Shown: positions 9,615 to 18,760 of the stretch, piece after piece
Position numbering within the stretch: the stretch's first letter is position 1
How the letters are laid out: each line of letters begins with the position of its first letter
NCBI GenBank assembly: GCA_037176905.1
Contig: JBBBWG010011324.1
Span: forward strand, 1 to 20,911
Direction of reading: 5' to 3'
DNA: 20,911 nt
Source: Azolla pinnata
Lineage: Eukaryota; Streptophyta; Polypodiopsida; Salviniales; Salviniaceae
The notes under the pieces: generated by a model
Told to the model about the DNA's origin: nothing
Databases searched by the model: none
What the model saw: the letters and a program-made list of their open reading frames with translations, nothing else
Made by a program: the position numbers and the translations under genes

Positions 9615-10731
9615 CTGATCAGTTCACTTGGCTACAAGTCACTCAAGCTCCACACCACATCTAGTGTAAAGAGCCATTCATTGCCACTTCCATGCTCCAT
9701 CTGCACAAATTGTTGCATCCTCCGCCGAACTTCTCGTTGATTCTGATTTTGATTCCGTTCCCAGAAGAAGCATTTGTCGAAGTCATGAAGCAAATATTTA
9801 TTGACAGAATGCAATTGACTGACATTAGGAAGATCATGACGCCCATCAGAGATGATACGGCCAACGCTAAAAAAGCCAGCCTTAAAAGTTCCAAGCTCCA
9901 AGGCAACAGATTGTCACATCCAAATTAAGCGCCAGAAAAATTGAACATTGCCTTCACAATCACATTACAATTCATAGAGCACAATACACCTCATGCATAA
10001 TCCCATACCATCAGACCCATCATATCAAAAGGAAGTTAACATCTAAAGGTTCTGCACCACGATAAACATCATCCCACCTTATCGATGCCATTCCTTGGTC
10101 TCCACATCATTAACCTAAAGGAAATAATACCAAGACCATGAACTCAAACCCTAGTCACTGAATTGAGCCGATGAATCGAGATATCAAACCAAGTCATGGA
10201 GACATGCAAACAGATTAGCACCCCAAGATTTTCCTCTTGCAATACAACATAATTCAAAATGATGATAAGACGAAGAACAGTTCTCACTGATACATGTGAT
10301 GACAATTTATTTCCCCCAAATCTATGTTACTCTGCTTCAAACATTACTAACTTTCAAAAACTTTAACAAGTACTAAAGATCTCAACTCGGGAAATTACAT
10401 GGGGACTTGGAATCAAGTCAGAACAACCATGGCCACAAAATAGAATCGGCAAGGGCATGTTGATGGTGGAAACAAACTCATATATCTCGACCACATATCC
10501 CTTTCAAAAGTTGATTTATAGCACAAGCATTGTTTAAAAAACACGACGAAGCTGAAAACGACAATATCACGTCTCCACATATGCGACTTCCAAAGAAGTC
10601 GGCTTCCACTTTCTTTCCAAGCCCCACATGTGTAGAAAATAATACTGCCGAATTCCTATTTATTTATGGATGAACTGTTGATGCTTATAATTTAGTTATA
10701 AATCAACTTTGGCATTCAAGCAGGAGAGTTT
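9615..10731. other. Intergenic DNA between the J-protein and L19 genes
   Basis: The interval 9632-9928 is open on both strands for 78-89 codons, with somewhat protein-like minus-strand composition (for example GRIISDGRHDLPNVSQ), but I recognise no family. It could be a relic of a mobile element. From about 9930 to 10731 I see no gene; the right end should contain the 3' untranslated region of the L19 gene. Confidence 0.35.
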
Positions 10732-13004
10732 TCAGGTTATCTTGTTTCTCTTATCTTGCAGCTTCTCACGCATGTAGTAAAGTTTGTTCCTACGAACTCG
10801 TCTATGCTCAAGTACTTTCATCTCTTTGATGTTTGGTGAGTATCTGAAATATGCCAGAAAAACCTTCAGACTAGGCATTATGGGCTCTTGTAAAAGCCAG
10901 TAGATACAATATATTCCCTCACTAATTTATAAAGTGTAGTTGAAAAATATCAAAAGCAAAATAAAATAAATAATAAAATAAGATGATGATGGATGAAGTA
11001 AAATATGCATCATAGAAACCTATAATATTCTAGTGAGAGAACTGCTAAACAAAAAATTAGAATACTTACAAAGGAAATAACAGTTCCACTCCAACTCCTG
11101 CTAAAAATCTTCGAATTCGGAATGTAGATTGCAGGCCACTTCTTCTTATAGCCATCACAATACCCCGGAAAGAAGAAACTCTACGTTTGTTATCTGGAAC
11201 CTCCTATTTGAAAGAGCTTAGTCAAAGTGCAGGAAACATGAAAGAAAAATACCATTATAGAGAAAGAAAGAGACTTTACCACTCTAAGTTGCACTACATC
11301 ACCAGGCCGGAGTTCTGGAATAGGTCTTTGGGCCTTGGCTTCCATTACAGATTCCTTGTCCAGAATCTAGAGAGTGAACTCACATAAATGATAATACATA
11401 GGTCAGTTGCCATTTTTGTGTAATGTTCTTAATCTAGTGCTGAGCAAAGCCTCGAGCACTACTATTGTATCTACCTCTTTCACAAGTCCAAAACTTGATA
11501 CAACTACTTCAAAACTTCATCCAGACAATGGGACCCCATCTTACTCGTTCCCATTGTGATATGTAGGGATAGTGACATGGCCTCATAGTCTCACATAAAT
11601 GACAATACATAGGTCAGTTGCCACTTTTGTGTAATGTTCTTAATCTAGTGCTGGGCAAAGCCTCGACCACTACTATTGTATCTACCTCTTTCACAAGTCC
11701 AAAACTTGATACAACTACTTCAAAACTTCATCCAGACAATGGGACCCCATCTTACTCGTTCCCATTGTGATATGTAGGGATAGTGACATGGCCTCATAGT
11801 CTCACATAAATGATAATACATAGGTCAGTTGCCATTTTGGTGTAATGTTCTTAATCTAGTGCTGGGCAAAGCCTCGAGCACTACTATTGTATCTACCTCT
11901 TTCACAAGTTCAAAACTTGATACAACTATTTCAAAACTTCATCCAGACAATAGGACCCCATCTTACTCGTTCCCATTGTGATATGTAGGGATAGTGACAT
12001 GGCCTCATGGTCTCCGTGGAGTAGCATTATCAACCATCTGGGCAGGTCATTTGCCATATGTGTCAACCTGTGCCCAAGGAGTGTTTCCTTACTAATTGGA
12101 AAAGTTCCCTTTTAATCTTGAGATTATAAGCTTATGGGAGGCTATCATATTCCTATTAACATGTTGCTGTTAACAAAATGTTCGTAATTTTGAAGCTCCA
12201 ACTATTGATTAATGTACTTGAGAGCACTAACACAAGGGAAGCAGTACGTCACATTTGCAGGCCTTTGACATGGAATTTACACCATTCCTTTGAGCTCTCT
12301 GTAGATATATTTCTGTGCGGCATAGCATGTAATAAATCTCCAAAAAAGCTGACTCAGGTACAGGTACATGTAATAAATCATTTTAAAGATGTGATTCAAC
12401 CAGCATTTTGAACAATGATTGGAGACTGCAATCTTCCAGAAACTTCTACTGAGATCTACCATTTAAATGGCTATTGGAGTACTTCGGAAAAGATTCTGCA
12501 TATTTACATTATGTTTCTTTTGTTCCATTCTCAACTACAAACTAAGGACAGCACGACGAGCATAATCAAATTTTCAAAGTATTTCTACGAACAAAGTGCT
12601 TCCAGTTCAGCGTAAAGACTATCAACCAGACTTACGTTCTCCTTTACGAGAAAAGTCATTCAGATAAGTACCTGCATTATATGTGCGGCAGTTTTTGTTA
12701 GTTTCTTGGTCTTCAAGTAGGAAGGTCTCTCCGATGTAACCGGAGCTTCTGCAACCGTCTGCATGCTACAGACGGGAGGAGAGAGGCATTGGAATTTCTT
12801 CGCCGCGTAAAAGCTTTGGTGCGGATTACTGTTTCCATGTTGCAATGCCTGTGAGTGAGCAAAAATAGACAGTAAACGAGCTAAAAGAGCCAGCAAGCGG
12901 GGGGGAAACAAACACAACGCGATGAAAGAGAACAAGGGATGGAGATGGAAGAGACGAACCTCGGAGAAGAGCGAGGCAAGATGCGAACGGAACCTCTGCA
13001 TCAT
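10732..13004 (-). CDS. Ribosomal protein bL19, organellar (probably mitochondrial), five exons
   Basis: Minus-strand exons are 13004-12960, 12848-12672, 11366-11280, 11203-11070 and 10843-10732. Introns of 111, 1305, 76 and 226 bp all begin GT and end AG. Splicing gives 184 aa with a TGA stop. Residues 1-15 (MMQRFRSHLASLFSE) are Arg-containing and amphipathic, like a mitochondrial presequence; a second ATG follows at codon 2. Residues 16-74 are a poorly conserved extension ending in HIMQ. The bL19 domain starts about residue 75: IPELRPGDVVQLRV, then EVPDNKRR, FRGIV, STFRIRR and GVGVELLFPLYSPNI, then KVLEHRRVRRNKLYY. These are the family's hallmark stretches. bL19 sits at the interface of the large and small ribosomal subunits. 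No break is seen. The donor of intron 1 (GTTCGT) is weak. Plastid location remains possible. Confidence 0.92.
11381..12013. repeat. Three near-identical 211-bp tandem repeats in intron 2 of the L19 gene
   Basis: CACATAAATGA starts at 11381, at 11592 and (as CACATAAATGATAAT) at 11803: an exact period of 211 bases. Copies 1 and 2 differ at about five places, and copy 3 at a handful more, so the array is young. The first copy begins only 14 bases from the 3' splice site of the exon at 11366, just beyond its pyrimidine tract on the coding strand. No open reading frame is maintained. Confidence 0.95.
12014..12671. other. 5' part of intron 2 of the L19 gene
   Basis: Ordinary AT-rich intron sequence from the donor at 12671 to the 211-bp array. 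Overlapping short open frames at 12178-12411 (plus) and 12277-12462 (minus) have no motif and are not supported as genes. Confidence 0.45.
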
Positions 13005-13213
13005 TGAGACGGGGGGAGAAGAGAGGAGAGGAGAGGAGAGAAGGCGGAGATCTGCGTACCGAAGCTTTCAAGCTTCCATGGCGGCGCTCCGTCGTCGTCG
13101 TCGTCGTCGTCGTCTTCGTCGCTCCAAAACCTGCAAAAACAAAACCACAGAAAAAACCAGAAACTACGGAAGACTGTACTTTTGGAAAATTCCACAACAT
13201 GACCTTTCATCAA
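13005..13213 (-). promoter_or_regulatory. Leader and near-upstream region of the L19 gene
   Basis: On the coding strand the bases just before the ATG are a CT-rich leader (CTCTCCTCTCCTCTCC type, plus positions about 13016-13047). A (GTC)8 microsatellite with a TTCGTC extension lies at 13091-13120. From 13111 onward the sequence is repeated at 13918, as described with the duplicated block. No TATA box is obvious; CT-rich leaders are common for plant ribosomal-protein genes. Confidence 0.55.
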
Positions 13214-14263
13214 GGAACCTTCTAGAAGAAGCCCCTTGGCAAAAATGCCCTTCTAGAAGCTTCTAGAAGTTTCTGGAAACCCCTTGGCAAAAACTGCCCT
13301 TCTAGAAGCTTTTGGACGCTTCTAGAAACCCCTTGGCACCTTCTCGAAGCTTCTAGAAGCTTCTAGAAGCCCCTTAGCAAAAAATGCCCTTCTAGAAGCT
13401 TCTAGAAACCCCTTGGGCAAAAAATGCCCTTCAAAGCTTCTAGAAGCTTCTAGAAACTCCTTGGCCCTTCTGGAAGCTTCTAGAAACCCCTTGGCAAAAC
13501 ATGCCCTTCTGGAAGCTTTTGGAAGCTTTTGGAAGCTTCTAGAAACCCCTTGGCAAAAATGCCCTTCTCGAAGCTTCTAGAAGCTTATAGAAGCCCCTTG
13601 GCAAAAAATGCCCTTCTAAAAGCTTGTAGAAGCCCCTTGGGCAAAAAATGCCCTTCAAAGCTTCTAGAAGCTTCTAGAAACCCCTTGGCAAAAAATGTCT
13701 TTCTAGAAGCTTCTAGCTTCTAGAAGCTTCTAGAAACCCCTTGGCAAGAGCCCTAAGAAGTTTCTTCTTAGAAAGCCCAAGAAGAAGCAAAGAATCGCCG
13801 CAAGTTGACCAAAACCCTGGAGAAGTGTATCGGCGCTGCCTTTGGCAACTTTTGGGAGATTCTGGAACATAGCCCTTCTCCCTCTTCATTCGAGAGGCAG
13901 AACCTACGAATATGTCCTCGTCTTCGTCGCTCCAAAACCTACAAAAACAAAACCACAAAAAAAACCAGAAACTACGGAAGACTGTACTTTTGGAAAATTC
14001 CACAACATGACCTTTCATCAACGAACCTTCTAGAAGAAGCCCCTTGGCAAAAATGCCCTTCTGGAAGCTTCCAGGCTTCTAGAAGCCCTTGGCAAGAACC
14101 CTAAGAAGCTTCATCTTAGAAAGCCCAAGAAGAAGCAAAGAACCACCACAGGTCGACCGAAACCCTAGAGAAGTGTATCGGCACAGCCTGTGGCAACTTT
14201 TGGGAGATTTTGGAACGTGGCCCTTCTCCCTCTTCATTCGGGAGGCAAAACCTATGAATAATT
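13111..14263. repeat. Direct duplication of a composite block upstream of the L19 gene
   Basis: The sequence from 13111 (CGTCTTCGTCGCTCCAAAAC) recurs at 13918 and stays nearly identical for about 140 bases, including GGAAAATTCCACAACATGACC and the start of the TTCTAGAAG minisatellite. The right-hand part at about 13737-13913 (CCTAAGAAG ... AAGCCCAAGAAGAAGCAAAG ... CTCCCTCTTCATTCG) recurs at about 14085-14260. So one block, leader-like segment plus minisatellite plus right segment, exists twice. Copy 1 has about 12 minisatellite units; copy 2 has one or two. Confidence 0.9.
13214..13745. repeat. Minisatellite of ~12 CTTCTAGAAG / CCCCTTGGCAAAAATGCCC units
   Basis: Twelve occurrences of CCCCTTGGC or close variants, about 46 bases apart on average, alternate with runs of CTTCTAGAAGCTTCTAGAA. 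Unit length varies because the inner 10-bp module CTTCTAGAAG is itself present one to three times. The TTC and GAA cores stay two bases apart, so many runs are perfect heat-shock elements. The best is 13340-13369 (six pentamers, all 18 core bases matching); others start near 13250, 13386, 13437 and 13664. A plus-strand open frame at 13529-13723 simply follows the repeat and is not supported as a gene. Confidence 0.9.
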
Positions 14264-14416
14264 GGTATCGAAGAAGGAACTTACAAATCGGTACCGAAGA
14301 AGGAACTTACGAATTGGTATCGAAGAAGGAAGCTACGAATTAGTATTGAAGAAGAAAGCTATGAATCGGTATCAAAGATGGAAGTTACAAATCGGTGCTG
14401 AAGAAAGGAACTTACG
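14260..14416. repeat. Six copies of a 26-bp tandem repeat
   Basis: Units start at 14260, 14286, 14312, 14338, 14364 and 14390, an exact 26-base period. The consensus is close to AATTGGTATCGAAGAAGGAA plus CTTACG. Central copies carry a few substitutions, and the last has one extra base. The array begins where the right segment of the duplicated block ends. The period is not a multiple of three, which argues against coding. Confidence 0.92.
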
Positions 14417-15719
14417 ATCTTGAGTACGAGTCTTTACGTTCTGTGCACGATTGATCTTTTGTTCGACTCGACTTTGGATAGTCTTGGTTCTTCGTTCTAA
14501 AGTGCCAACAATTTTTAAGTCTGTGAAAGATAAAAGTGCATAGTAACGAACTATCATATCAAAATCAAAGTTAGCTCATGTTGAGTTCTTGTAACTCCAA
14601 TTGCAAGGCCAAATGTGATGCACAGATCTCCGACCACTATTGTGTGGCTAATCATATACACAATGAAAAATAAACAAAATAAAGTTTCAAAAAACTTAAA
14701 GTGTTATATGAGGAGAAAGACGGCTTGATGAGCTTTATAATAGTTTTTATAGTATCTCAACCTATTTTGCAAGAACAAAAGGAGAATAAAAAAGAAGAAG
14801 AAATAATTGTCAAATATCTCACCTGTGCAAGATGACTCTTGTCGCAACAATATTTATAAATCAATTAGCTTGACACAAGTATATGCACATGAGTGGAACT
14901 CTAGTTTGTAGCTTAAGACAAGTACATAAGTTAGCTTAATACGAGTGTACATGCCTGAGCAGAAACCGGGTTGTGCTCGAGACTTGGACTTCCATGCAAC
15001 TTGAGTGGAAGTCTAATTCTCTTTATGCAAGTGAAGGGAAGGCCATGCAACTCCATACAGTGGACTTCTTCATGCAGCTCTAGTTCCACATGTAAGTCTT
15101 GGAGAAGAGACTTGGAGAACACTTAGAGGGGAGGTCTAGCTAGTCAAGAGAGCCTTTTAAAACCCCAAACCTAAACATTCATCAACCCTAATTTCCTTAT
15201 CCACTCTCTCAAACCCTAACCGTAATTTCTCTTAAACCCTACCTTGATAATCTCATCAAGCTAGAAATCTCTCCTAAACCTCATGACACCCAAAACATTC
15301 AAGTGAGCGAATCATAATTGCAAGAAGACTGCAGATTGCAGGAGCTGTTGGACTAGAGTTGAGGAGCAACAACAACAACTGGAGGTGCATGTGAGTAAGA
15401 TCGGAGAGAAGGAACAACAAAACAAGTAGAGCTACTACAAAGGAGATCGAGGAGCAACATCATCAGTTCAACACACACATGAGAGTATTGGGACCGTAGA
15501 AGCTATGTGAGTTATAGAAGCTCAAGGATATAACAAGCATATAAGGAGTTGTAGGTGTTGATGGAGTACTAGGAGCGGCTTGAGACAGAGAAGTTCCATG
15601 GGCAAACAAATCCACAATAGTTGAAGGAGTGACAAAAAGGAGATGGAGCCAAGGGAGCTCCTACACGAGGAGCTATAAATATTGAATGAGTAATAGAGCA
15701 TTAAAGTGGTGCGGGAGGA
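14417..15719. other. Repeat-derived DNA without a recognisable gene
   Basis: No gene is seen. A plus-strand stretch at about 15150-15300 (a CTTTTAAAACCCC motif followed by many AACCCTAA-like phrases) resembles the promoter side of a retroelement LTR, but I could not find ends or a second copy. The left flank of the gypsy fragment enters here without integrase motifs on the minus strand. Confidence 0.35.
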
Positions 15720-16430
15720 CTATAGCTAGACGAAAAGTTACGAACCGTTTGGAAATATGTAAGATTTTTATGGTCACTATAAATGATGATTTGATGAGGC
15801 GAACCTTCCAAGAAATGTCGTCATTGCGCAAAAGAGTCGACCACAGCTAGTAACTCTTTGTTATACACCTCATAATTAATCTCCGCAACATTAATTTTTT
15901 TTTAGTGAAACGCAATTAGATGTAACTCCCTATCTTCTCCTAGTTGTGATAGGATGCTCCCCAATGTAAAGTCGGATGCATCTGCCTCAATGGTAAATGG
16001 CCTCGCTAGATCCACATGAGCTAAAACAAGAGCTGATGTGAATGCCCCTTTTAACTAAGTAAAGACTTTGTCTGTATCAGGAGTTTATACAAAGGCTTGA
16101 TTTTTCTTGGTCAGTTGAGTGAGCGGCAATACAATCTTCGAATAATTCTAAATAAACTTGCGGTAGAAGTTGGCAAATCCAACAAAACATCGGACATCGT
16201 GGATGGAACTTGGAGTTTGCCATTTCACTATGGTTTGAACTTTCCTTGGATCCATGAAGATACCTTTGGATAAAATGGTATAACCCAAGAACTCCACTTC
16301 TTTGTAATCAAAACTGCACTTCTCCAGTTTGACATAAAGACTATATTCTCTTAAGCGTTTGAGTACTTTCCGCACGTGTATATCGTGTCCCGCCTGTGTT
16401 CTAGAGTTTTTTCTAAATACAATAATCACT
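15720..16430 (-). pseudogene. Broken Ty3/gypsy pol fragment: end of reverse transcriptase and part of RNase H
   Basis: Minus-strand frame 16429-16148 shows the conserved end of gypsy reverse transcriptase: LKRLREYSLYVKLEKC, VEFLGY, DPRKVQTIV and GFANFYRKFI. Beyond the first stop the same reading frame carries a tether-like LPLTQLTKK, then RNase H motifs: IEADASDFTLGS with its catalytic Asp, YNKELLAV and YSDHKNL. At least five in-frame stops interrupt it. The catalytic Asp-Asp motif of reverse transcriptase is missing at the right edge, where homology stops at about 16430, and integrase is absent. It is a dead, truncated plant retrotransposon relic. Confidence 0.88.
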
Positions 16431-16562
16431 ATATCATGAAAAAGTAGCCTTTAATATTTTACGTCATGATAAACTACTTCAATGGTTAGGTTTCCCTATT
16501 ATGCAGTACAAGATCCTAGGTTCAAATCCAAGGGAAGCTTAATGCTTATTGATTCTTTACAG
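16431..16562. other. Junction segment with a Pol III B-box-like motif
   Basis: Sequence between the pol fragment and the 188-bp array. GGTTCAAATCC at 16519-16529 matches the internal B box of tRNA genes, but no cloverleaf and no convincing A box accompany it. A decayed tRNA-derived SINE is possible; chance is also possible. Confidence 0.3.
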
Positions 16563-17533
16563 ATATCAGATTTTAGAGTTCAAATACTTAATCAAAGTCA
16601 TCGCAGCAAGCTATCATATGGCACAAAAAAGTTTGAATTCTAAAACTCAAAGCAAGAGACACGACTGAAAAAGTAAAGTTGTGTCAGAAATGAAGAAGGG
16701 ACACACAAAAGGCGACTGCCTTCATTAAAAAGCTCATAGCTCACTTGTGTGATATCGGATTTCAGAGTTCAAACGCTTCAATCAAAGTCATCGCTATCAC
16801 ATGGCAAAAAAAGGTTTGAATTTTGAAAGTTGGGGCGAGAGACACGGCTGAAAAAGTAAAGTTGTGTCAGAAATGAGGAAGGGATAGAGACAGACAAGGG
16901 CAACTGCCTTCATCAAGAAGCTTAGAGCTCCCTCGTGTGATATTAAATTTTAGAGTTTAAACACTTGAATCAAAGCCATCGCAGCAAGGCATAAAAAAGT
17001 TTGAATTCTGAAACTCAGGGCGAGAGACATGACTTAAAAAGTAAAGTTGTGTCAGAAATGGAGAAGGGAAAAACAATGGTGACTGCTTTCATTAAAAAGC
17101 TTATAGCTCTCTCATGTTATATCGGATTTTAGAGTTTAAACACTTGAATGGAAACTATCCTAACAAGCTATTATATAGAACAAAAAAGTTTGAATTCTGA
17201 AACTTAGGGCGAGAGACACAGCTGAAAAAGTAAAGCTGTGTCAAAAATTAGAAAGGGATAGACAAGGGCAACTTCCTTCATGGAAAAACTCTCAGCTCCC
17301 TTGTGTGATATCGGATTTCAAGAGTTCAAACACTTGAATCAAAGCTATTGTCGTAAGCTATCATATGACACAAAAAAATTTGAATTCTAAAACTCAAGGT
17401 GAGAGACAATGCTAAAAAAGTAAAGCTGTGGTAGAAATGAGGAAGCGATAGGGACAGACAAGGGCGATTGCCTTGATCAAAAAGCTCGTAACTCCTTTGT
17501 GTGACATTAGATTTTAGAGTTTAAATACTTGAG
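16563..17533. repeat. Satellite-like array, five copies plus a partial of a ~188-bp unit
   Basis: Units begin with an ATATCGGATTT-TAGAGTT-like phrase at 16563, 16752, 16940, 17119, 17308 and (partial) 17504. Spacings are 189, 188, 179, 189 and 196. Every full unit contains, in order, AAAAAGTTTGAATTCT, a GAGAGACA phrase, GAAAAAGTAAAG, GTGTCAGAAATG-like sequence, a CTGCCTTCAT stretch and AGCTC..GTGTGA. Copies are perhaps 75-85% alike by eye. The length is close to nucleosomal spacing, as in many plant satellites. No reading frame is preserved. Confidence 0.92.
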
Positions 17534-18382
17534 TTGAGCTAAACTAAAGAAAAAGTTTTAAGACAATTTGGTTTCCTATAAGGATTCCCTTTTTTTTCAA
17601 TTTGATTTAGTTTTAGCTCGATTTAGTTTAGAAATAAGTTGAATTGGTTTGGTTTAGATTATTTACAGACCATATTAGTTTGGCTCTAAGCGTGCGGTTT
17701 TACTAGACTTGATATTTTGTAAGGAAAATTTAAGTTTGCATTTTGGTTTTTCAATGTTTTTTTAGCTTAATATCTATATTTTAGAGAAAATGTCATTATT
17801 CAATTTAAAAATTTCGAGAGAAAACCTAAGCAAGTAAAAAATAGAACTTGTAGTAGAAGATCTGAAAGATCATTGTGTAACACTCTCTTGCCTCCTCGTG
17901 TTTTACATAGCCTTTATCTCCTTGGTAGCCTAATCATGGCTAAATGTAACCATTGAATCTAATCATAGCTTCCTTTGATGCTCTTGCCGCTTTTGATGAA
18001 GTTGATTAGACTTAGATTCTTAGTCTTGACTAATTAACCTAAATTGGACCTGAGGCATTATGTCACTACATGTATGTCTATTGATGTATGTAAATTTTGT
18101 GATTATTAAACATTTTATAAAACAATTTGCTGGACCAATTACATATATCAAGTTTGTATTTTTATGTCCAAAATAGTGTGTAATTGAAATTGTTAAGTTG
18201 ACTTTTGTAAGCATTAATTTGGCTTCAAAACCACTTGATTTGCTTTGAATATCAATCAAATTGGTTTGGTTCAGTTTTTAATTTTTTTTTAAATGTTTGG
18301 TTTGGTTTATCTTTTTGCTTTGTGATTTGATTTTAAATGGTTCGATTTTCATAGTATGTTTTATTTTATTTATGTTATCACT
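17534..18382. other. AT-rich segment bordered by TTTGGTTTGGTTT-like runs
   Basis: No gene is seen. GGTTTGGTTTAG at about 17648-17659 and TTTGGTTTGGTTTATC near 18296-18311, with TTGGTTTGGTTCAG near 18261, stand about 600 bases apart in the same orientation. Such T/G-rich runs are common near the ends of plant transposable elements, but I found no terminal inverted repeat. Confidence 0.35.
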
Positions 18383-18760
18383 TTTGGACAAACGACCGTA
18401 AGGCTGTAGAGTTGAGGGCCCTACTCAATAATGTGGCTACCACATGGTACATCGCGCAACTTGATACAACCAAGACTAATTGGCAATTATTAAAGGTCAT
18501 AATGATACAAAACATCACGCAAAAAACCCACTAACAATTAACTAGCTTGAAGCAGCAATCAAGCGAACCGGTGGGCCAATTCGTTATTAAAGTCAATTAG
18601 TTGCTCTTTTGCACAAATCTTGTCATATCATAAAGATAGAACTTTTCTTTCTCGAGCCACGCCTCCGTCACGACATATCTCGACAAATTTGAGATTAAGG
18701 TCCCTTATCTTTCCATGCTACCATCCAGATCGCCAAGCACACCGAAGTAATAACATTCTC
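18383..18760 (+). pseudogene. Degenerate retrotransposon gag-like relic
   Basis: The plus-strand frame starting at 18383 reads with gag-like spacing: LNNVATTWY, then TNWQLL, then after a stop LKQQSSEPVGQF, and further on, after stops and a frame change, LRHDIS. This is the order of short motifs in the Ty3/gypsy gag domain. At least three stops and one frameshift are present, and no zinc knuckle follows. It lies on the opposite strand to the pol fragment, so the two are probably not from one insertion. Assignment is by motif order only. Confidence 0.45.

Noticed and set aside
9632-9928. Overlapping open frames on both strands, 78-89 codons
   Set aside because: No recognised domain and no neighbouring exons that fit; openness on both strands suggests composition and chance, or an unidentified relic.
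13529-13723. Plus-strand open frame of 64 codons with a repeating LLEASRNPLAK-type peptide
   Set aside because: It is only the translation of the minisatellite; unit lengths vary and are not multiples of three, so the frame is lost between units.
16519-16529. Possible tRNA gene at the B-box-like motif
   Set aside because: No cloverleaf arms, anticodon loop or A box could be built around it.
16563-17533. Regularly spaced repeats considered as a CRISPR array
   Set aside because: Units are ~188 bp and repeated over their whole length with no unique spacers, in a plant nuclear setting. It is a satellite-type tandem repeat.
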